Assembly: GCF_900108035.1 (NCBI RefSeq)
Contig: NZ_FNVS01000001.1
Span: 248,001 to 312,000, forward strand
Origin: Parabacteroides chinchillae
Lineage (GTDB): Bacteria > Bacteroidota > Bacteroidia > Bacteroidales > Tannerellaceae
DNA: 64,000 nt
Reading direction: 5' to 3'
The translations under genes and the position numbers were made by a program. Positions 1-8,620 of this stretch are shown piece after piece (positions within the stretch are counted from its first letter, which is position 1; every line of letters starts with the position of its first letter). The notes beneath the pieces were generated by a model. It was not told where the DNA came from, did no database searches, and worked only from the letters and a program-made list of their open reading frames with translations.

Positions 1-589
1 TACCATTATGTACAGTCTTAACAAAATGCCCTGAACCACCCGGACCAATCCATTGGCAGCACGGAGTCCCATCATCCAATTTTGCTGCTATAGCCTGCAG
101 GATATCTTTTACCAACGGCCAGGCTGCAGGCGAACCACCCGGCATAATAGAAGGTCCATACAATGCCCCGATTTCGCCACCCGATATACCGGTACCAATA
201 AAATACATTCCTAAACTTTCAACCTCCTTTACACGGCGTTCTGTATCAAGAAAATCCGAATTGCCTCCGTCAATGATAACATCGCCGGGAGATAAATACG
301 GAACAAGTTGTACTATCAGTTCATCAACCGGAGAACCGGCTTTAACCATCATCATTATTTTGCGGGGTCTGCTAACTGACTCAACCAAATCTTTTATAGA
401 AAAGGCTCCTATAAAGTTTTTCCCTTTCCCCCGTCCTTCAAGGAAACGGCCAACAACTCCTTCCTCACCAGGAGCTGTCCGGTTATATACAGAGACTTTA
501 AAACCTTTACTTTCCATATTCAGGGCCAAGTTTTCACCCATCACGGCTAAACCAATCAGTCCAATATCAGATTTTTCAAAATTATCCAT
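1..589 (-). CDS. gnd: 6-phosphogluconate dehydrogenase, decarboxylating (N-terminal part; runs off the window)
   Basis: Oxidative decarboxylation of 6-phosphogluconate to ribulose-5-phosphate with formation of NADPH, in the cytosolic pentose phosphate pathway. Reading leftward from the ATG at 589, about 196 residues are present. They start MDNFEKSDIGLIGLAVMGEN, a dinucleotide-binding turn. Further on are IIDGGNSDFLDTERR, the family segment FIGTGISGGEIGALYGPS, and at the window edge HFVKTVHNG, which holds the substrate-binding Lys and Asn. The C-terminal two thirds lie outside the window. The start is 12 bp after the stop of the upstream flavoprotein gene, so the two are probably co-transcribed. 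That would link NADPH supply to an oxidative-stress reductase (inference). Confidence 0.95.
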   Translation of the reverse strand, partial: MDNFEKSDIGLIGLAVMGENLALNMESKGFKVSVYNRTAPGEEGVVGRFLEGRGKGKNFIGAFSIKDLVESVSRPRKIMMMVKAGSPVDELIVQLVPYLSPGDVIIDGGNSDFLDTERRVKEVESLGMYFIGTGISGGEIGALYGPSIMPGGSPAAWPLVKDILQAIAAKLDDGTPCCQWIGPGGSGHFVKTVHNG

Positions 590-601
590 ATCATTGTTAT
601 T

Positions 602-1981
602 TTAATTTATCATAGAAAACAAATCATTCAATGCTTCACTCATTGAAGGATGAGTAAAAATATTATCTCTAAGAAATGTATAGTTTTCACCTGTCCGCAC
701 AGCTAAAGACACTATATTTATAACTTCACTAGAATCGGCACAGAAAAGGGTACACCCCAGAATACATCCTGTATCTTTATCCACAACCGCTTTCAATAAG
801 CCTTCCGGCTGGCCGAGAGTCCGACTTCTGGGATTAGCAGCCGAAAGCATTCTGGCTACTTTTATATTCTTACCCATTTTCAAGGCTTCTTCTTCACTTA
901 CTCCGACACGGGACAAAGGAGGGTCTATAAAAACAGAATATGCAATTGCTTGCCTATCGTCCAAGTTACGATGCCCGTTACCAAACAATTCTTCCTTGAT
1001 AATCCGGTAATCGTCCAAAGATAAATAGGTAAATTGAAGTCCTCCATGTACATCTCCAACCGCCCAGATATTCTCTACATTTGTACGTAAATGCTTGTCT
1101 ACAACTATAGCACCTCTACTATCTGTTTTAATACCAGCTGCCTCTAAGTCCAAACTTTTTGTGTTAGGACGACGACCTGTTGCCAATAAAATAGCATCCG
1201 CATTTACTTTTGTTGTTTCGCCTGTTATCGCATCCCTGTAAATAACAGATGCTTTTTTAGAATCATGCTCTATAGTCTGAACAATTGCATTCAGATGGAT
1301 ATTTATTCCCTTTTTTTCCAATACTTCTTTGACTGCCGCAGCAATGTCTCTATCTTCCCGGGGAATAAAATGTTCACCTGCCTCTAAAACAGTAACTTTT
1401 GAACCAAATCCTGTAAACATTGAAGCAAACTCCAACCCTACATACCCTCCACCTATAATAGCCAAACGCTTGGGCAATTTATTCAGTTCCATAATTGATG
1501 TACTTGTATAAACATAAGGATTTCCCTTTATACCGTTTATATTAGGAATAATTGTCGAAGCCCCTGTATTAATAAAAATTCTCTCTCCTTCAATTTGTAT
1601 GGTTTCTTTAGAAGACTTCACTAAAATTTCATAAGGAGAACGGAATGAAGCCTCACCTGTGTAAACAATTACATTATCTTTTGTATTTAATTTTTCGTAA
1701 TTTACTTTACGGAGAAAAGAAGTTAAATCATTTTTAGCTTTGACCGCTTTTTTATATTCTTCTGCATATTGATCAAAACTAGCAGGTCTCCGATACTCCG
1801 AAACTTTAGACAAGTGTACCAGTGTTTTCGTCGGAATACAACCAATATTAATACAAGTCCCGCCATACATTTTTGATGAACGTTCAATAATTGCAACACT
1901 CCATCCGCGAGACGCAAACTCTGCAGCTAATGTTTTTCCTGCTTTACCAAAACCTATAATTATTGCATTATATCTTTTCAT
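602..1981 (-). CDS. rclA: RclA-type FAD-dependent pyridine nucleotide-disulfide oxidoreductase
   Basis: 459-residue flavoprotein of the glutathione/mercuric reductase superfamily. Residues 10-15 form the FAD GxGxxG (GFGKAG). The redox pair is Cys43 and Cys48 in GGTCINIGCIPTK. An NAD-binding motif GGGYVGLEFA lies near residue 177, the second FAD motif is AVGDVHGGLQFTY, and the C-terminal dimer interface carries HPSMSE (444-449). Start, redox motif, LQFTYxSLDDYRI and the THPSMSE-LNDLFS end closely follow E. coli RclA, a cupric reductase of the reactive-chlorine response, from memory of that sequence. The neighbourhood agrees: an rclC remnant and two AraC regulators lie directly upstream. A purine-rich ribosome site (GGAGAAAGGA) precedes the ATG. 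Other class I disulfide reductases are a weaker alternative. Confidence 0.88.
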   Translation of the reverse strand: MKRYNAIIIGFGKAGKTLAAEFASRGWSVAIIERSSKMYGGTCINIGCIPTKTLVHLSKVSEYRRPASFDQYAEEYKKAVKAKNDLTSFLRKVNYEKLNTKDNVIVYTGEASFRSPYEILVKSSKETIQIEGERIFINTGASTIIPNINGIKGNPYVYTSTSIMELNKLPKRLAIIGGGYVGLEFASMFTGFGSKVTVLEAGEHFIPREDRDIAAAVKEVLEKKGINIHLNAIVQTIEHDSKKASVIYRDAITGETTKVNADAILLATGRRPNTKSLDLEAAGIKTDSRGAIVVDKHLRTNVENIWAVGDVHGGLQFTYLSLDDYRIIKEELFGNGHRNLDDRQAIAYSVFIDPPLSRVGVSEEEALKMGKNIKVARMLSAANPRSRTLGQPEGLLKAVVDKDTGCILGCTLFCADSSEVINIVSLAVRTGENYTFLRDNIFTHPSMSEALNDLFSMIN

Positions 1982-2043
1982 TGCCGTCCTTTCTCCTATT
2001 ATTAACTATTAAAACAACACTTATTTTAACCTAATTGTTCGTA

Positions 2044-2212
2044 TTATTTCTTTAAAAGTCTTCGAGCCGTATCAGAAAGAAGAATAAGGGCTCCGGCTAA
2101 AATAGCTATATCTTTTATCACTAATCTGCCTGCTCCTGAAAGTAAAGGTACGATTAGAAGATGCTGCTAAATGAAGAAACTCGTTGTAAAAAGCTGTTAC
2201 TTTTGTTTTCAT
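2044..2212 (-). pseudogene. rclC (DUF417, YkgB-type) deletion remnant
   Basis: An ATG at 2212 opens a frame MKTKVTAFYNEFLHLAASSN that soon loses sense. In another frame the segment from about 2149 down to the stop at 2044-2046 reads PLLSGAGRLVIKDIAIL followed by AGALILLSDTARRLLKK. This matches the C-terminus of E. coli RclC/YkgB (LSGAGRLVLKDTLMLAGA, from memory). The two pieces are joined at about 2150 by a frameshifting internal deletion that removed the central membrane segments of a protein normally near 190 residues. The remnant lies between the regulators and rclA, where an rclC would be expected, and keeps a good -7 box upstream, so it probably now serves as the leader of rclA. Confidence 0.75.
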
Positions 2213-2247
2213 AATCACTTATATTCAGGTATTAATATTATTATTGC

Positions 2248-2255
2248 AAAAGTAA
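2248..2255 (-). promoter_or_regulatory. -7 promoter box for the rclC remnant/rclA transcript
   Basis: Minus-strand TACTTTTG fits the Bacteroidota -7 consensus TAnnTTTG. It lies 36 bp upstream of the remnant ATG at 2212 and predicts a start of transcription near 2242. No convincing -33 TTTG is visible, which fits an activator-dependent promoter. Confidence 0.55.
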
Positions 2256-2283
2256 CGGCTGCTCTATACGTAAGAAATGGTTA

Positions 2284-2315
2284 TTTTCCTATTATAATTT
2301 GCAATTTTTCCTATT
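2284..2315 (-). promoter_or_regulatory. Direct repeat, candidate AraC-family operator
   Basis: The 10-mer TTTTCCTATT occurs exactly twice, at 2284-2293 and 2306-2315, 22 bp apart (two helical turns). On the minus strand this is AATAGGAAAA twice, at roughly -42 to -51 and -64 to -73 from the predicted start. Paired same-direction sites two turns apart next to the polymerase are the usual arrangement for AraC-family activators, and the gene ending inside this element is one. Confidence 0.5.
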
Positions 2316-3168
2316 CTAAAACTTTCTCAGCTTTATTTTTATAGACAGAACGATAATTTGAAGTACTCAGGCCCGTTGTTTTTTTAAAGAAGCGGCTAAA
2401 AGTTGCCTGATCTTCAAATCCTAAAATTACAGCTATTTCCTTCGCACTTTTATTGGAATAAAGTAATAATCGTTCAGCTTCTGCCTTAATCCGATCATGT
2501 ATAATACGGATGGCTGAAGGCTGATGGTAAGAAGATAATATATTAGCCAAAGTTTTAGGAGATTTATTCAACATATCTGCATATTCCTGGACCTGTTTCT
2601 TTTCTTTATAATATGTATCCACTAATACATGAAATTTCCGGATTATTTCAAATTGTGAGCCATTTTCCGGAGCTACACCATGACGGTTCTCAGCAATACG
2701 GGTACAAAGAATTATAAAACGTTTTAAAAGAACCCGAAGCATTTCTTCCTGCAAATGGTCACAATCTTCAAACTCCACTTGCATAATGCCTAACAAAGTT
2801 TCCAACTTATCACGTTCTTTTTCTTTTAAGTCAAAAATAACTATTTGAGACGATCCATGAAACAATAAGCCATTACACGAAACTTCGTGATCATTTCCAT
2901 GTATACAATAAAAATTACTATTGAATAATAAAGCAATATATTCACCTTCTATCCGTACAAACTCCAAACGGTACAAATGAGATAAAGACATCAACTGATT
3001 AGCTTTCAATATAACCCTTTGATGATCAATTTCCAGTTCAATCTCACCAGAAAGTATCCATATAAATTTATAAAATTCTTTATCTCTCAAAGCGGTGTTG
3101 TTTTCATGCAAAGTATTACAGAGAAGTATTTTCCCTTTCATTTTTGCGTTTTCAAAAAGTAGATTCAT
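2311..3168 (-). CDS. AraC-family transcriptional regulator (proximal to rclA)
   Basis: 285 residues. The first about 170 form an effector-binding region resembling a cupin-type sensor, though weakly conserved. The last about 100 are the two helix-turn-helix AraC domain, with the typical second-helix block AKEIAVILGFEDQATFSRFFKKTTG. The sensor part holds several cysteines (LLCNTLHE, FYCIHGN, VSCNGLLF, FEDCDHL). This is notable because RclR of E. coli senses hypochlorous acid through cysteines; whether these do so is inference. The gene starts 22 bp after the stop of a second AraC gene and ends on the candidate operator, so it is the likely activator of the rcl-like operon. Confidence 0.85.
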   Translation of the reverse strand: MNLLFENAKMKGKILLCNTLHENNTALRDKEFYKFIWILSGEIELEIDHQRVILKANQLMSLSHLYRLEFVRIEGEYIALLFNSNFYCIHGNDHEVSCNGLLFHGSSQIVIFDLKEKERDKLETLLGIMQVEFEDCDHLQEEMLRVLLKRFIILCTRIAENRHGVAPENGSQFEIIRKFHVLVDTYYKEKKQVQEYADMLNKSPKTLANILSSYHQPSAIRIIHDRIKAEAERLLLYSNKSAKEIAVILGFEDQATFSRFFKKTTGLSTSNYRSVYKNKAEKVLE

Positions 3169-3190
3169 AATATATTTGTTTTATAATTAT

Positions 3191-4003
3191 TCATTTCCAT
3201 TCGGATGGGAATTCTCCCGTCAGCCGCCGAAACCATCTGGAGAATGTATCTTGGTTCGAAAATCCCAGCATAATAGCAATTTGCGACGGACGTAAACGTG
3301 TTTTACGAAGTAGATCCTTTGCCTCCAACAATACATAATCTGCAATCCATTCCACAGCTGTCATTTGAGAATATTGACGGCATTTCATATTAAATTCCGG
3401 TGAACTCAATCCTAATTTTTCTGCATAAAAATAAGCCGGAGAATGATGGTAACGACTAATCAATAAAGCCAAATCATGGAAAAAAAGAGGAATATCATCC
3501 CTCTCTATTCTCTCTTCATGCACAGAATACTGTAAACCGATAACTAAAGCTCTCAACAAAGATTCAATTACCTTAGCCCGTATTTCCCTGGGAGTATTCA
3601 ATTGCGACTCTATTAAGTTAAGCATAGTCATTGCTTCATTTATTTCTTTCTCAGTAATATCCCGAATAATCAAACGTTGCCGGTTAATCAAAAATTCCTC
3701 CGAGACAAAGACAACTATACCGCTAAAGTTAGTTTCTATAAATGATTTTACACTTGTTACACCTTCACCTGCAGCAAGTAAAACCTGTCCCTTTACTATA
3801 TTACAATCGTCTTTATTTACCTTACAAGAAAAAGAGCCTCCGGTACAAATCACAACTAATGTACCTGTTTCAAAAGAAGGCAAAGCCTCTCCCTTCCCAT
3901 CTTTCACATGATATATTTTTAATGCTCGTTCCAGTACTAATTCAGGTACAGAAACCATATGATATAGGTCTATTGGCAATATTCTATTTATACTATTCCC
4001 CAT
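3191..4003 (-). CDS. AraC-family transcriptional regulator (distal)
   Basis: 270 residues with the same plan as the gene downstream: an N-terminal sensing region to about residue 165, then an AraC DNA-binding domain ending PSQIAIMLGFSNQDTFSRWFRRLTG. Cysteines cluster in VICTGGSFSCKVNKDDCN. The two tandem regulators are similar in architecture but clearly diverged, as expected of an old duplication. They are probably co-transcribed (22-bp gap). No TAnnTTTG box was found in the 177 bp upstream. The ATG at 4003 is the first in frame. An effector cannot be named from sequence. Confidence 0.83.
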   Translation of the reverse strand: MGNSINRILPIDLYHMVSVPELVLERALKIYHVKDGKGEALPSFETGTLVVICTGGSFSCKVNKDDCNIVKGQVLLAAGEGVTSVKSFIETNFSGIVVFVSEEFLINRQRLIIRDITEKEINEAMTMLNLIESQLNTPREIRAKVIESLLRALVIGLQYSVHEERIERDDIPLFFHDLALLISRYHHSPAYFYAEKLGLSSPEFNMKCRQYSQMTAVEWIADYVLLEAKDLLRKTRLRPSQIAIMLGFSNQDTFSRWFRRLTGEFPSEWK

Positions 4004-4175
4004 ATATTATGCATTTAAAGAATTGATTTGCTCAATAAACATTTAAAGATAGTTATTAGTTTTGATCAGATACCGCATTTCATAATTATTCAAATAAAAA
4101 AGCACTATCTAAAATACTTATAAGTGAATCAAGTTTATTTATAAAGTCTGAACATTCAAACATCCTTATTAGTTC

Positions 4176-4183
4176 TATATTTG
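4176..4183 (+). promoter_or_regulatory. -7 promoter box that fixes the start of the DUF2156 gene
   Basis: TATATTTG matches TAnnTTTG. A possible TTG start at 4181 overlaps this box and could not be in the mRNA, so the gene must start at the ATG at 4211. Confidence 0.6.
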
Positions 4184-4210
4184 CACACTATAAAAAGAAC
4201 AAACAAAACA

Positions 4211-5122
4211 ATGGAAATATTTTTCAAACCTATAACATTGGATGACAGAGAAGTTATCACTTCATTCACTTTTCCAAGCGATTATCGCAACTGTGATTTT
4301 TCGTTCGCCAACATGTGTAGTTGGCGATTTCTATATAATAGCGAATTTGCTATCGTAGAAGGATATCTTTTAATCCGTTTCTGGCTTGAAGATAAAAGTA
4401 GAATTGCATATATGATGCCAGTAGGTAAAGGAGACCTAAAATCTATAATTAATCTATTAGAAGAAGATTCTCTAAAACACGGTCATCCTCTATGTATGCT
4501 AGGAATTACTCCTGACGCAAAAACAGAATTAGAAAGGGTTTTACCTAAAGATTTTTATTACATTCCTGAACGAGACTATTATGACTATATATATCTTCGT
4601 GAGAATTTGGCTTCTCTGAAAGGAAAAAAATACCAATCCAAACGCAATCATATCAATAATTTTAAAAAGCAATATTCTTATGAATATATGCCTATCACCC
4701 CAGATATAGTTCCTCAATGCCTCGAATTAGAATGCAAATGGTATAAAGCCAACCTAACAGAGAAAGATGACGAAGAATTAAATGACGAACGTCGTTCACT
4801 GACTTATGCCCTCCATCATTACAATGAATTGGGACTAATTGGAGGAGCCATCTGTGTCGCAGGAGAGATTGTGGCATTTTCTTTTGGAGCACCGGTCAAT
4901 CACAACACATTTGCTGTTCATGTAGAAAAAGCTGATGTAAATTATGATGGAGCATACACCTTAGTAAATCAAGAATTTGCATCTCATCTGCCCGAACAAT
5001 ATATATATGTCAACCGGGAAGAAGATTTAGGTATACCAGGTCTGCGCCAAGCCAAGCTTTCTTATAACCCTACTATTCTACTTGAAAAATGTGCCGCTAT
5101 AAAAAAACCAATACTAAAATAA
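4211..5122 (+). CDS. DUF2156 / phosphatidylglycerol lysyltransferase C-terminal-like protein
   Basis: About 303 residues from the ATG at 4211. The protein has the double GNAT-like fold of the DUF2156 family, related to the aminoacyl-transferase domain of MprF. Visible family-like blocks are FTFPSDYRNCDFSFANMCSW near the start, a basic stretch KKYQSKRNHINNFKK in the middle, GGAICVAGEIVAFSFGAPVN, and the late block YIYVNREEDLGIPGLRQAK. There is no membrane segment, so unlike MprF it is soluble. A GNAT gene follows after 7 bp and ends in a shared terminator, giving a two-gene operon. The substrate is unknown; lipid or peptidoglycan-precursor aminoacylation is only a family-based possibility. Confidence 0.8.
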   Translation: MEIFFKPITLDDREVITSFTFPSDYRNCDFSFANMCSWRFLYNSEFAIVEGYLLIRFWLEDKSRIAYMMPVGKGDLKSIINLLEEDSLKHGHPLCMLGITPDAKTELERVLPKDFYYIPERDYYDYIYLRENLASLKGKKYQSKRNHINNFKKQYSYEYMPITPDIVPQCLELECKWYKANLTEKDDEELNDERRSLTYALHHYNELGLIGGAICVAGEIVAFSFGAPVNHNTFAVHVEKADVNYDGAYTLVNQEFASHLPEQYIYVNREEDLGIPGLRQAKLSYNPTILLEKCAAIKKPILK

Positions 5123-5129
5123 TAGCGTT

Positions 5130-6086
5130 ATGAACAAAAAACAACAAGTAAAAGATTTATGGAGAACATGTTTCGGTGATTCCGAAGCATTTATAGACCT
5201 TTATTTTGATCGCGTATATCAAGATGATAATACGCTAACAATCGAAAGAAACGGACAAATTGTTTCTGCATTACAAATGCTCCCATACACAATGACCTAC
5301 TTTGGTACCGAAATTTCGGTAGCATATATATCAGGTGCATGTACAGTTCCTGAACAACGTGGTCAAGGATTAATGAAACAATTGCTACAAGAAGCTTTTG
5401 AAGAAATGAAAAAACGGGATGTTGCAATAACTGCATTAATACCTGCAAACACAAGGTTATTCAATTACTACCGTGAACAGGGTTACATCGAGGCCTTCGA
5501 TTATACAACAGAAACCTATATCCGTCCTCAAATAGTCGTTCAAAAGCCATTATTAACAGTAGTTCCTCCTGAGGTCGATTCAATGAACACATTGTATAAA
5601 TACTTCGATAAAAAACTCAGGGAGCGTACATGCTGCGTATTACATACTTATGACGATTTTGTAACTATTCTTCGTGACCTGGCACTTAATGGAGGACAAA
5701 TGCTTACGGCACTCAATGAAAACGAACAACCTGTAGGTATGATCTTCCTTCATTTATTTATAGACTCAAACGGACAAAAAAATATTTACGCAAAAGAGTT
5801 GATGTATGACAATGAAGATATAAAAGCTCTTTTACTTCAGGAAGCCACATTACAAAACAATGTAAATCAAGCAATCTGCGAAATATCACCAACTCCTCCC
5901 AGTACAATGCCCAAAGGTATGGCTAAAGTAATAGATACAAAACGACTTATACATCACTGGCATTCCAAACACCCTCATAGTCCTTTATCTAAAAGTGATT
6001 TAGAGAATATGGACATTCAAACATTAACACAGCATTTGTTGGATTATCCTGACAAAAAAGCATTTATCAGTTTAATGCTTGATTAA
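5130..6086 (+). CDS. GNAT-family N-acetyltransferase
   Basis: 318 residues. The N-terminal half is a GNAT domain. The acetyl-CoA binding motif A is seen in YISGACTVPEQRGQGLMKQLLQEAF (R/Q-x-x-G-x-G/A at about residues 76-81), followed by TALIPANTRLFNYYREQGYIEAF (motif B). The C-terminal half (about 160-318) resembles the second domain found in Eis-like and enhanced-intracellular-survival-type acetyltransferases, with no recognised catalytic motif. It follows the DUF2156 gene by 7 bp. The acceptor substrate is not predictable. Confidence 0.82.
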   Translation: MNKKQQVKDLWRTCFGDSEAFIDLYFDRVYQDDNTLTIERNGQIVSALQMLPYTMTYFGTEISVAYISGACTVPEQRGQGLMKQLLQEAFEEMKKRDVAITALIPANTRLFNYYREQGYIEAFDYTTETYIRPQIVVQKPLLTVVPPEVDSMNTLYKYFDKKLRERTCCVLHTYDDFVTILRDLALNGGQMLTALNENEQPVGMIFLHLFIDSNGQKNIYAKELMYDNEDIKALLLQEATLQNNVNQAICEISPTPPSTMPKGMAKVIDTKRLIHHWHSKHPHSPLSKSDLENMDIQTLTQHLLDYPDKKAFISLMLD

Positions 6087-6136
6087 ATAAATAAAAAAGG
6101 TTTCGGAGATTGCTTCCGAAACCTTTTTTATTTATT
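6086..6136. terminator. Bidirectional intrinsic terminator
   Basis: A 22-bp perfect stem (6086-6107 with 6115-6136) has a 7-nt loop. A-rich sequence on the left arm and T-rich on the right let it work on both strands. It ends the GNAT operon (stop 6084-6086) and the converging LruC gene (stop 6132-6134); both stop codons touch the stem. Confidence 0.85.
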
Positions 6137-8402
6137 CAGTGAATACTTTATCATCCACCGGATGTTTATACCAATCAGTATCCTGTGTCCCTCCGGATTT
6201 GCACCAATTTGCAAACGTAGGATAAGCCTCCATAATATTTATACCTTCCAATGGATATTTAAAATCATCGTATGGAATCATAAAGCCCCACATCATGTTA
6301 TCATCCGACTTATATCCATTAGTATCACCTTTCACCTTTTCTGTTGGAATCCGACCTGCTAAATGCACTTCTGATCTGTTGTTCGAATCACCTCCATTCA
6401 CAATAAAGAAATTCAACGCATTTACATTTACGTTCTCCATAGCTACCGGTGCCGTAAAATCTATTTTACATAGAATGTTTCCAGAAACAACCGCATCCGC
6501 ACCTTTATATGTATTTGTTATTTGTCCGTTTGGCACTCCAAATGCAGCATGCGCATTACCAAACAACGGAATTACGGCATATGATGAGCCTTCAACCCCA
6601 TTTCCGGAAGAAACAAAATAATTATTTACAGAAATATCATTCAATGCAGTCCTAGTTACACTTTTAATCGAAGATGGGATTACTTTATCCAATTGCACAC
6701 CAGCCCCTAACTTTTTAGTAGCCCCCAAAGCTCTCATGTCTAAATTAATTTCCATCGAAACGACATTGTTATCCTTATCTTGAGAATAAATAAAGTTTTT
6801 CACACCTAAAACCAAATCATTCATATCATAGTCGCTATTCCCTGGCCAGCCATCTTCCATAGCAAAAATATAATATGTAGAAAGAGCAACTTCTATTGGA
6901 AACTTCGGATCGGAAGGTGTTCCGCTTCCCGGGTTTTCTTCTATTCCGTCATCATTACAAGTTGTCGGAGCTACTGCATTAACAGGAACACGTGATAAAG
7001 TCACCCCTTGTTCCATTTTACAATCTCCCGAAAAATCAGATAAACAAATCAAATTTAATATTCCACCAAAAAAGGCGGAACCTTCACCACTTCCCCCAAT
7101 ATATGATTTCATCATTATTGTAGGTATAAATTGATCAACATTATGTCCGATTATTTTATTATTCCATACAAAAGTCGCTGATTTTTCAATTTTCACAACA
7201 GCAGAGCCAAACATATTGACGTTAAGACCATTACCTTTAAATTCGTCACATTTAAACAAACTACCGTCTACCAATTCAATATCCGTACCATCACAATACA
7301 TTTTATTTTCTATATCCAAGCTGCAACTATTAATCAGTATAGCTCCCTGAACAGACCCAAAAGTTGCTGATGAACAATGCCCATTATTTTCAAAATAAGA
7401 AGTACTACCTGCCATTACCAATGACGCGTTACGCAATAATTGATCAAAATTTCCACCACTTCCATTTTTTGTAATCTCCATGGTACCATTATTAATAACC
7501 TTTCCGTTGATTTTTAAGGTTTTTGCGATCAAAGTACCATCATTAATTATAGTAGCACCAGGATCAACTTGAATGCTTCCTGATGTAAATTCTATACTGC
7601 CTTCCGACTTAGAAGCAGTAGAGCCATGCACAGCAACCATAGTATTCGACTGGCCAATTGTCCCTCCAGACATACTATTTATAATAACTTTTCCTCCAGG
7701 TAAAACAATAATTTTATCATTATTGGCCATATACCAATTGGTTAAAGTTACTGTCCCGGCAACATATAAAGCTGAATTTCCTGCCCAATATGATTTTAGT
7801 TTACTAGCATTTAATAAGACACCTTCCGGAATATAATAATTTCCATTTTGTAACTGATAACCATCAGATACGTCAGATAAATCCGTATAATCAGCAGGCA
7901 AAGGATAATCTGAAGCAGATAAAACTGTTCCGCTACGCAAATTAGTATCAGACAGGCTTTTTGTTGCAGCAACAGAGCCAAATGTACAATTTATTACGTC
8001 AACTGTCGCATCACAAGCTTTCACGCTCTCACGTTGAAGAGGATCTGTTTGCTTTACATATACGTTTTTTAAAATAAGAGGATAGATTAAATCCACAACA
8101 AAAGGAGCATCTTTTTTACCAACTCCTTTCCCTAACAGATTAGCACTTTTTGATGCAAAAGGATTTGCATCATATACCTCCACAACATAAAAATATTTCC
8201 CATTGAACTGATCATTTACATCTACAGTCAATTTCGCTTTTTTTACAGTTGTAAAATCAAAATCATCAGGAATGCCACTAGTATTACCTGAATCCGGTTT
8301 TTTAGGATCTTCACCTTCATATACGTCTTTTGTACATGCAAAAAACAGTATCATCAGTACAGGAATGAAAAAGATCGCCCTCTTTTTTAATATGCACTTC
8401 AT
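6132..8402 (-). CDS. LruC domain-containing surface lipoprotein
   Basis: About 756 residues from the ATG at 8402. An upstream in-frame ATG at 8477 is rejected because it lies ahead of the -7 box at 8435-8442. A lipoprotein signal peptide ends in the lipobox LFFAC, with a charged, Pro-rich linker behind it (EGEDPKKPDSG). The long middle region is Gly/Asn/Thr-rich with recurring short beta-strand patterns (GTIGQSNTMVAVHG, GTLIAKTLKINGKVINNGT), suggesting a beta-helix or adhesin-like stalk. From about residue 530 the LruC (DUF4842-type) domain is recognisable: WPGNSDYDMNDLVL, LGAGVQLD, VHLAGRIPTEKV. LruC proteins are common in Bacteroidota and their function is not established. It is monocistronic. 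Confidence 0.85.
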   Translation of the reverse strand: MKCILKKRAIFFIPVLMILFFACTKDVYEGEDPKKPDSGNTSGIPDDFDFTTVKKAKLTVDVNDQFNGKYFYVVEVYDANPFASKSANLLGKGVGKKDAPFVVDLIYPLILKNVYVKQTDPLQRESVKACDATVDVINCTFGSVAATKSLSDTNLRSGTVLSASDYPLPADYTDLSDVSDGYQLQNGNYYIPEGVLLNASKLKSYWAGNSALYVAGTVTLTNWYMANNDKIIVLPGGKVIINSMSGGTIGQSNTMVAVHGSTASKSEGSIEFTSGSIQVDPGATIINDGTLIAKTLKINGKVINNGTMEITKNGSGGNFDQLLRNASLVMAGSTSYFENNGHCSSATFGSVQGAILINSCSLDIENKMYCDGTDIELVDGSLFKCDEFKGNGLNVNMFGSAVVKIEKSATFVWNNKIIGHNVDQFIPTIMMKSYIGGSGEGSAFFGGILNLICLSDFSGDCKMEQGVTLSRVPVNAVAPTTCNDDGIEENPGSGTPSDPKFPIEVALSTYYIFAMEDGWPGNSDYDMNDLVLGVKNFIYSQDKDNNVVSMEINLDMRALGATKKLGAGVQLDKVIPSSIKSVTRTALNDISVNNYFVSSGNGVEGSSYAVIPLFGNAHAAFGVPNGQITNTYKGADAVVSGNILCKIDFTAPVAMENVNVNALNFFIVNGGDSNNRSEVHLAGRIPTEKVKGDTNGYKSDDNMMWGFMIPYDDFKYPLEGINIMEAYPTFANWCKSGGTQDTDWYKHPVDDKVFTE

Positions 8403-8434
8403 AATCAAACATTTTATTATATTTACCCTCGCTG

Positions 8435-8442
8435 CAAATATA
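8435..8442 (-). promoter_or_regulatory. -7 promoter box of the LruC lipoprotein gene
   Basis: Minus-strand TATATTTG, 33 bp upstream of the ATG at 8402. It excludes the upstream ATG at 8477 as the start. Confidence 0.6.
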
Positions 8443-8620
8443 GTAGAATAAAAACTATCGATGCATACAAAAAACAAAGGAAATCAATACTTATAACATT
8501 TATTCACAATTAAGAAAAACAGATTATATCATATAAAAAACAAAGGAGATCAGAAAATACGCAACGCAATATGTTTATTATAGATTTATTAAATTTACAA
8601 AAAAACATTATTCTTAAAAA

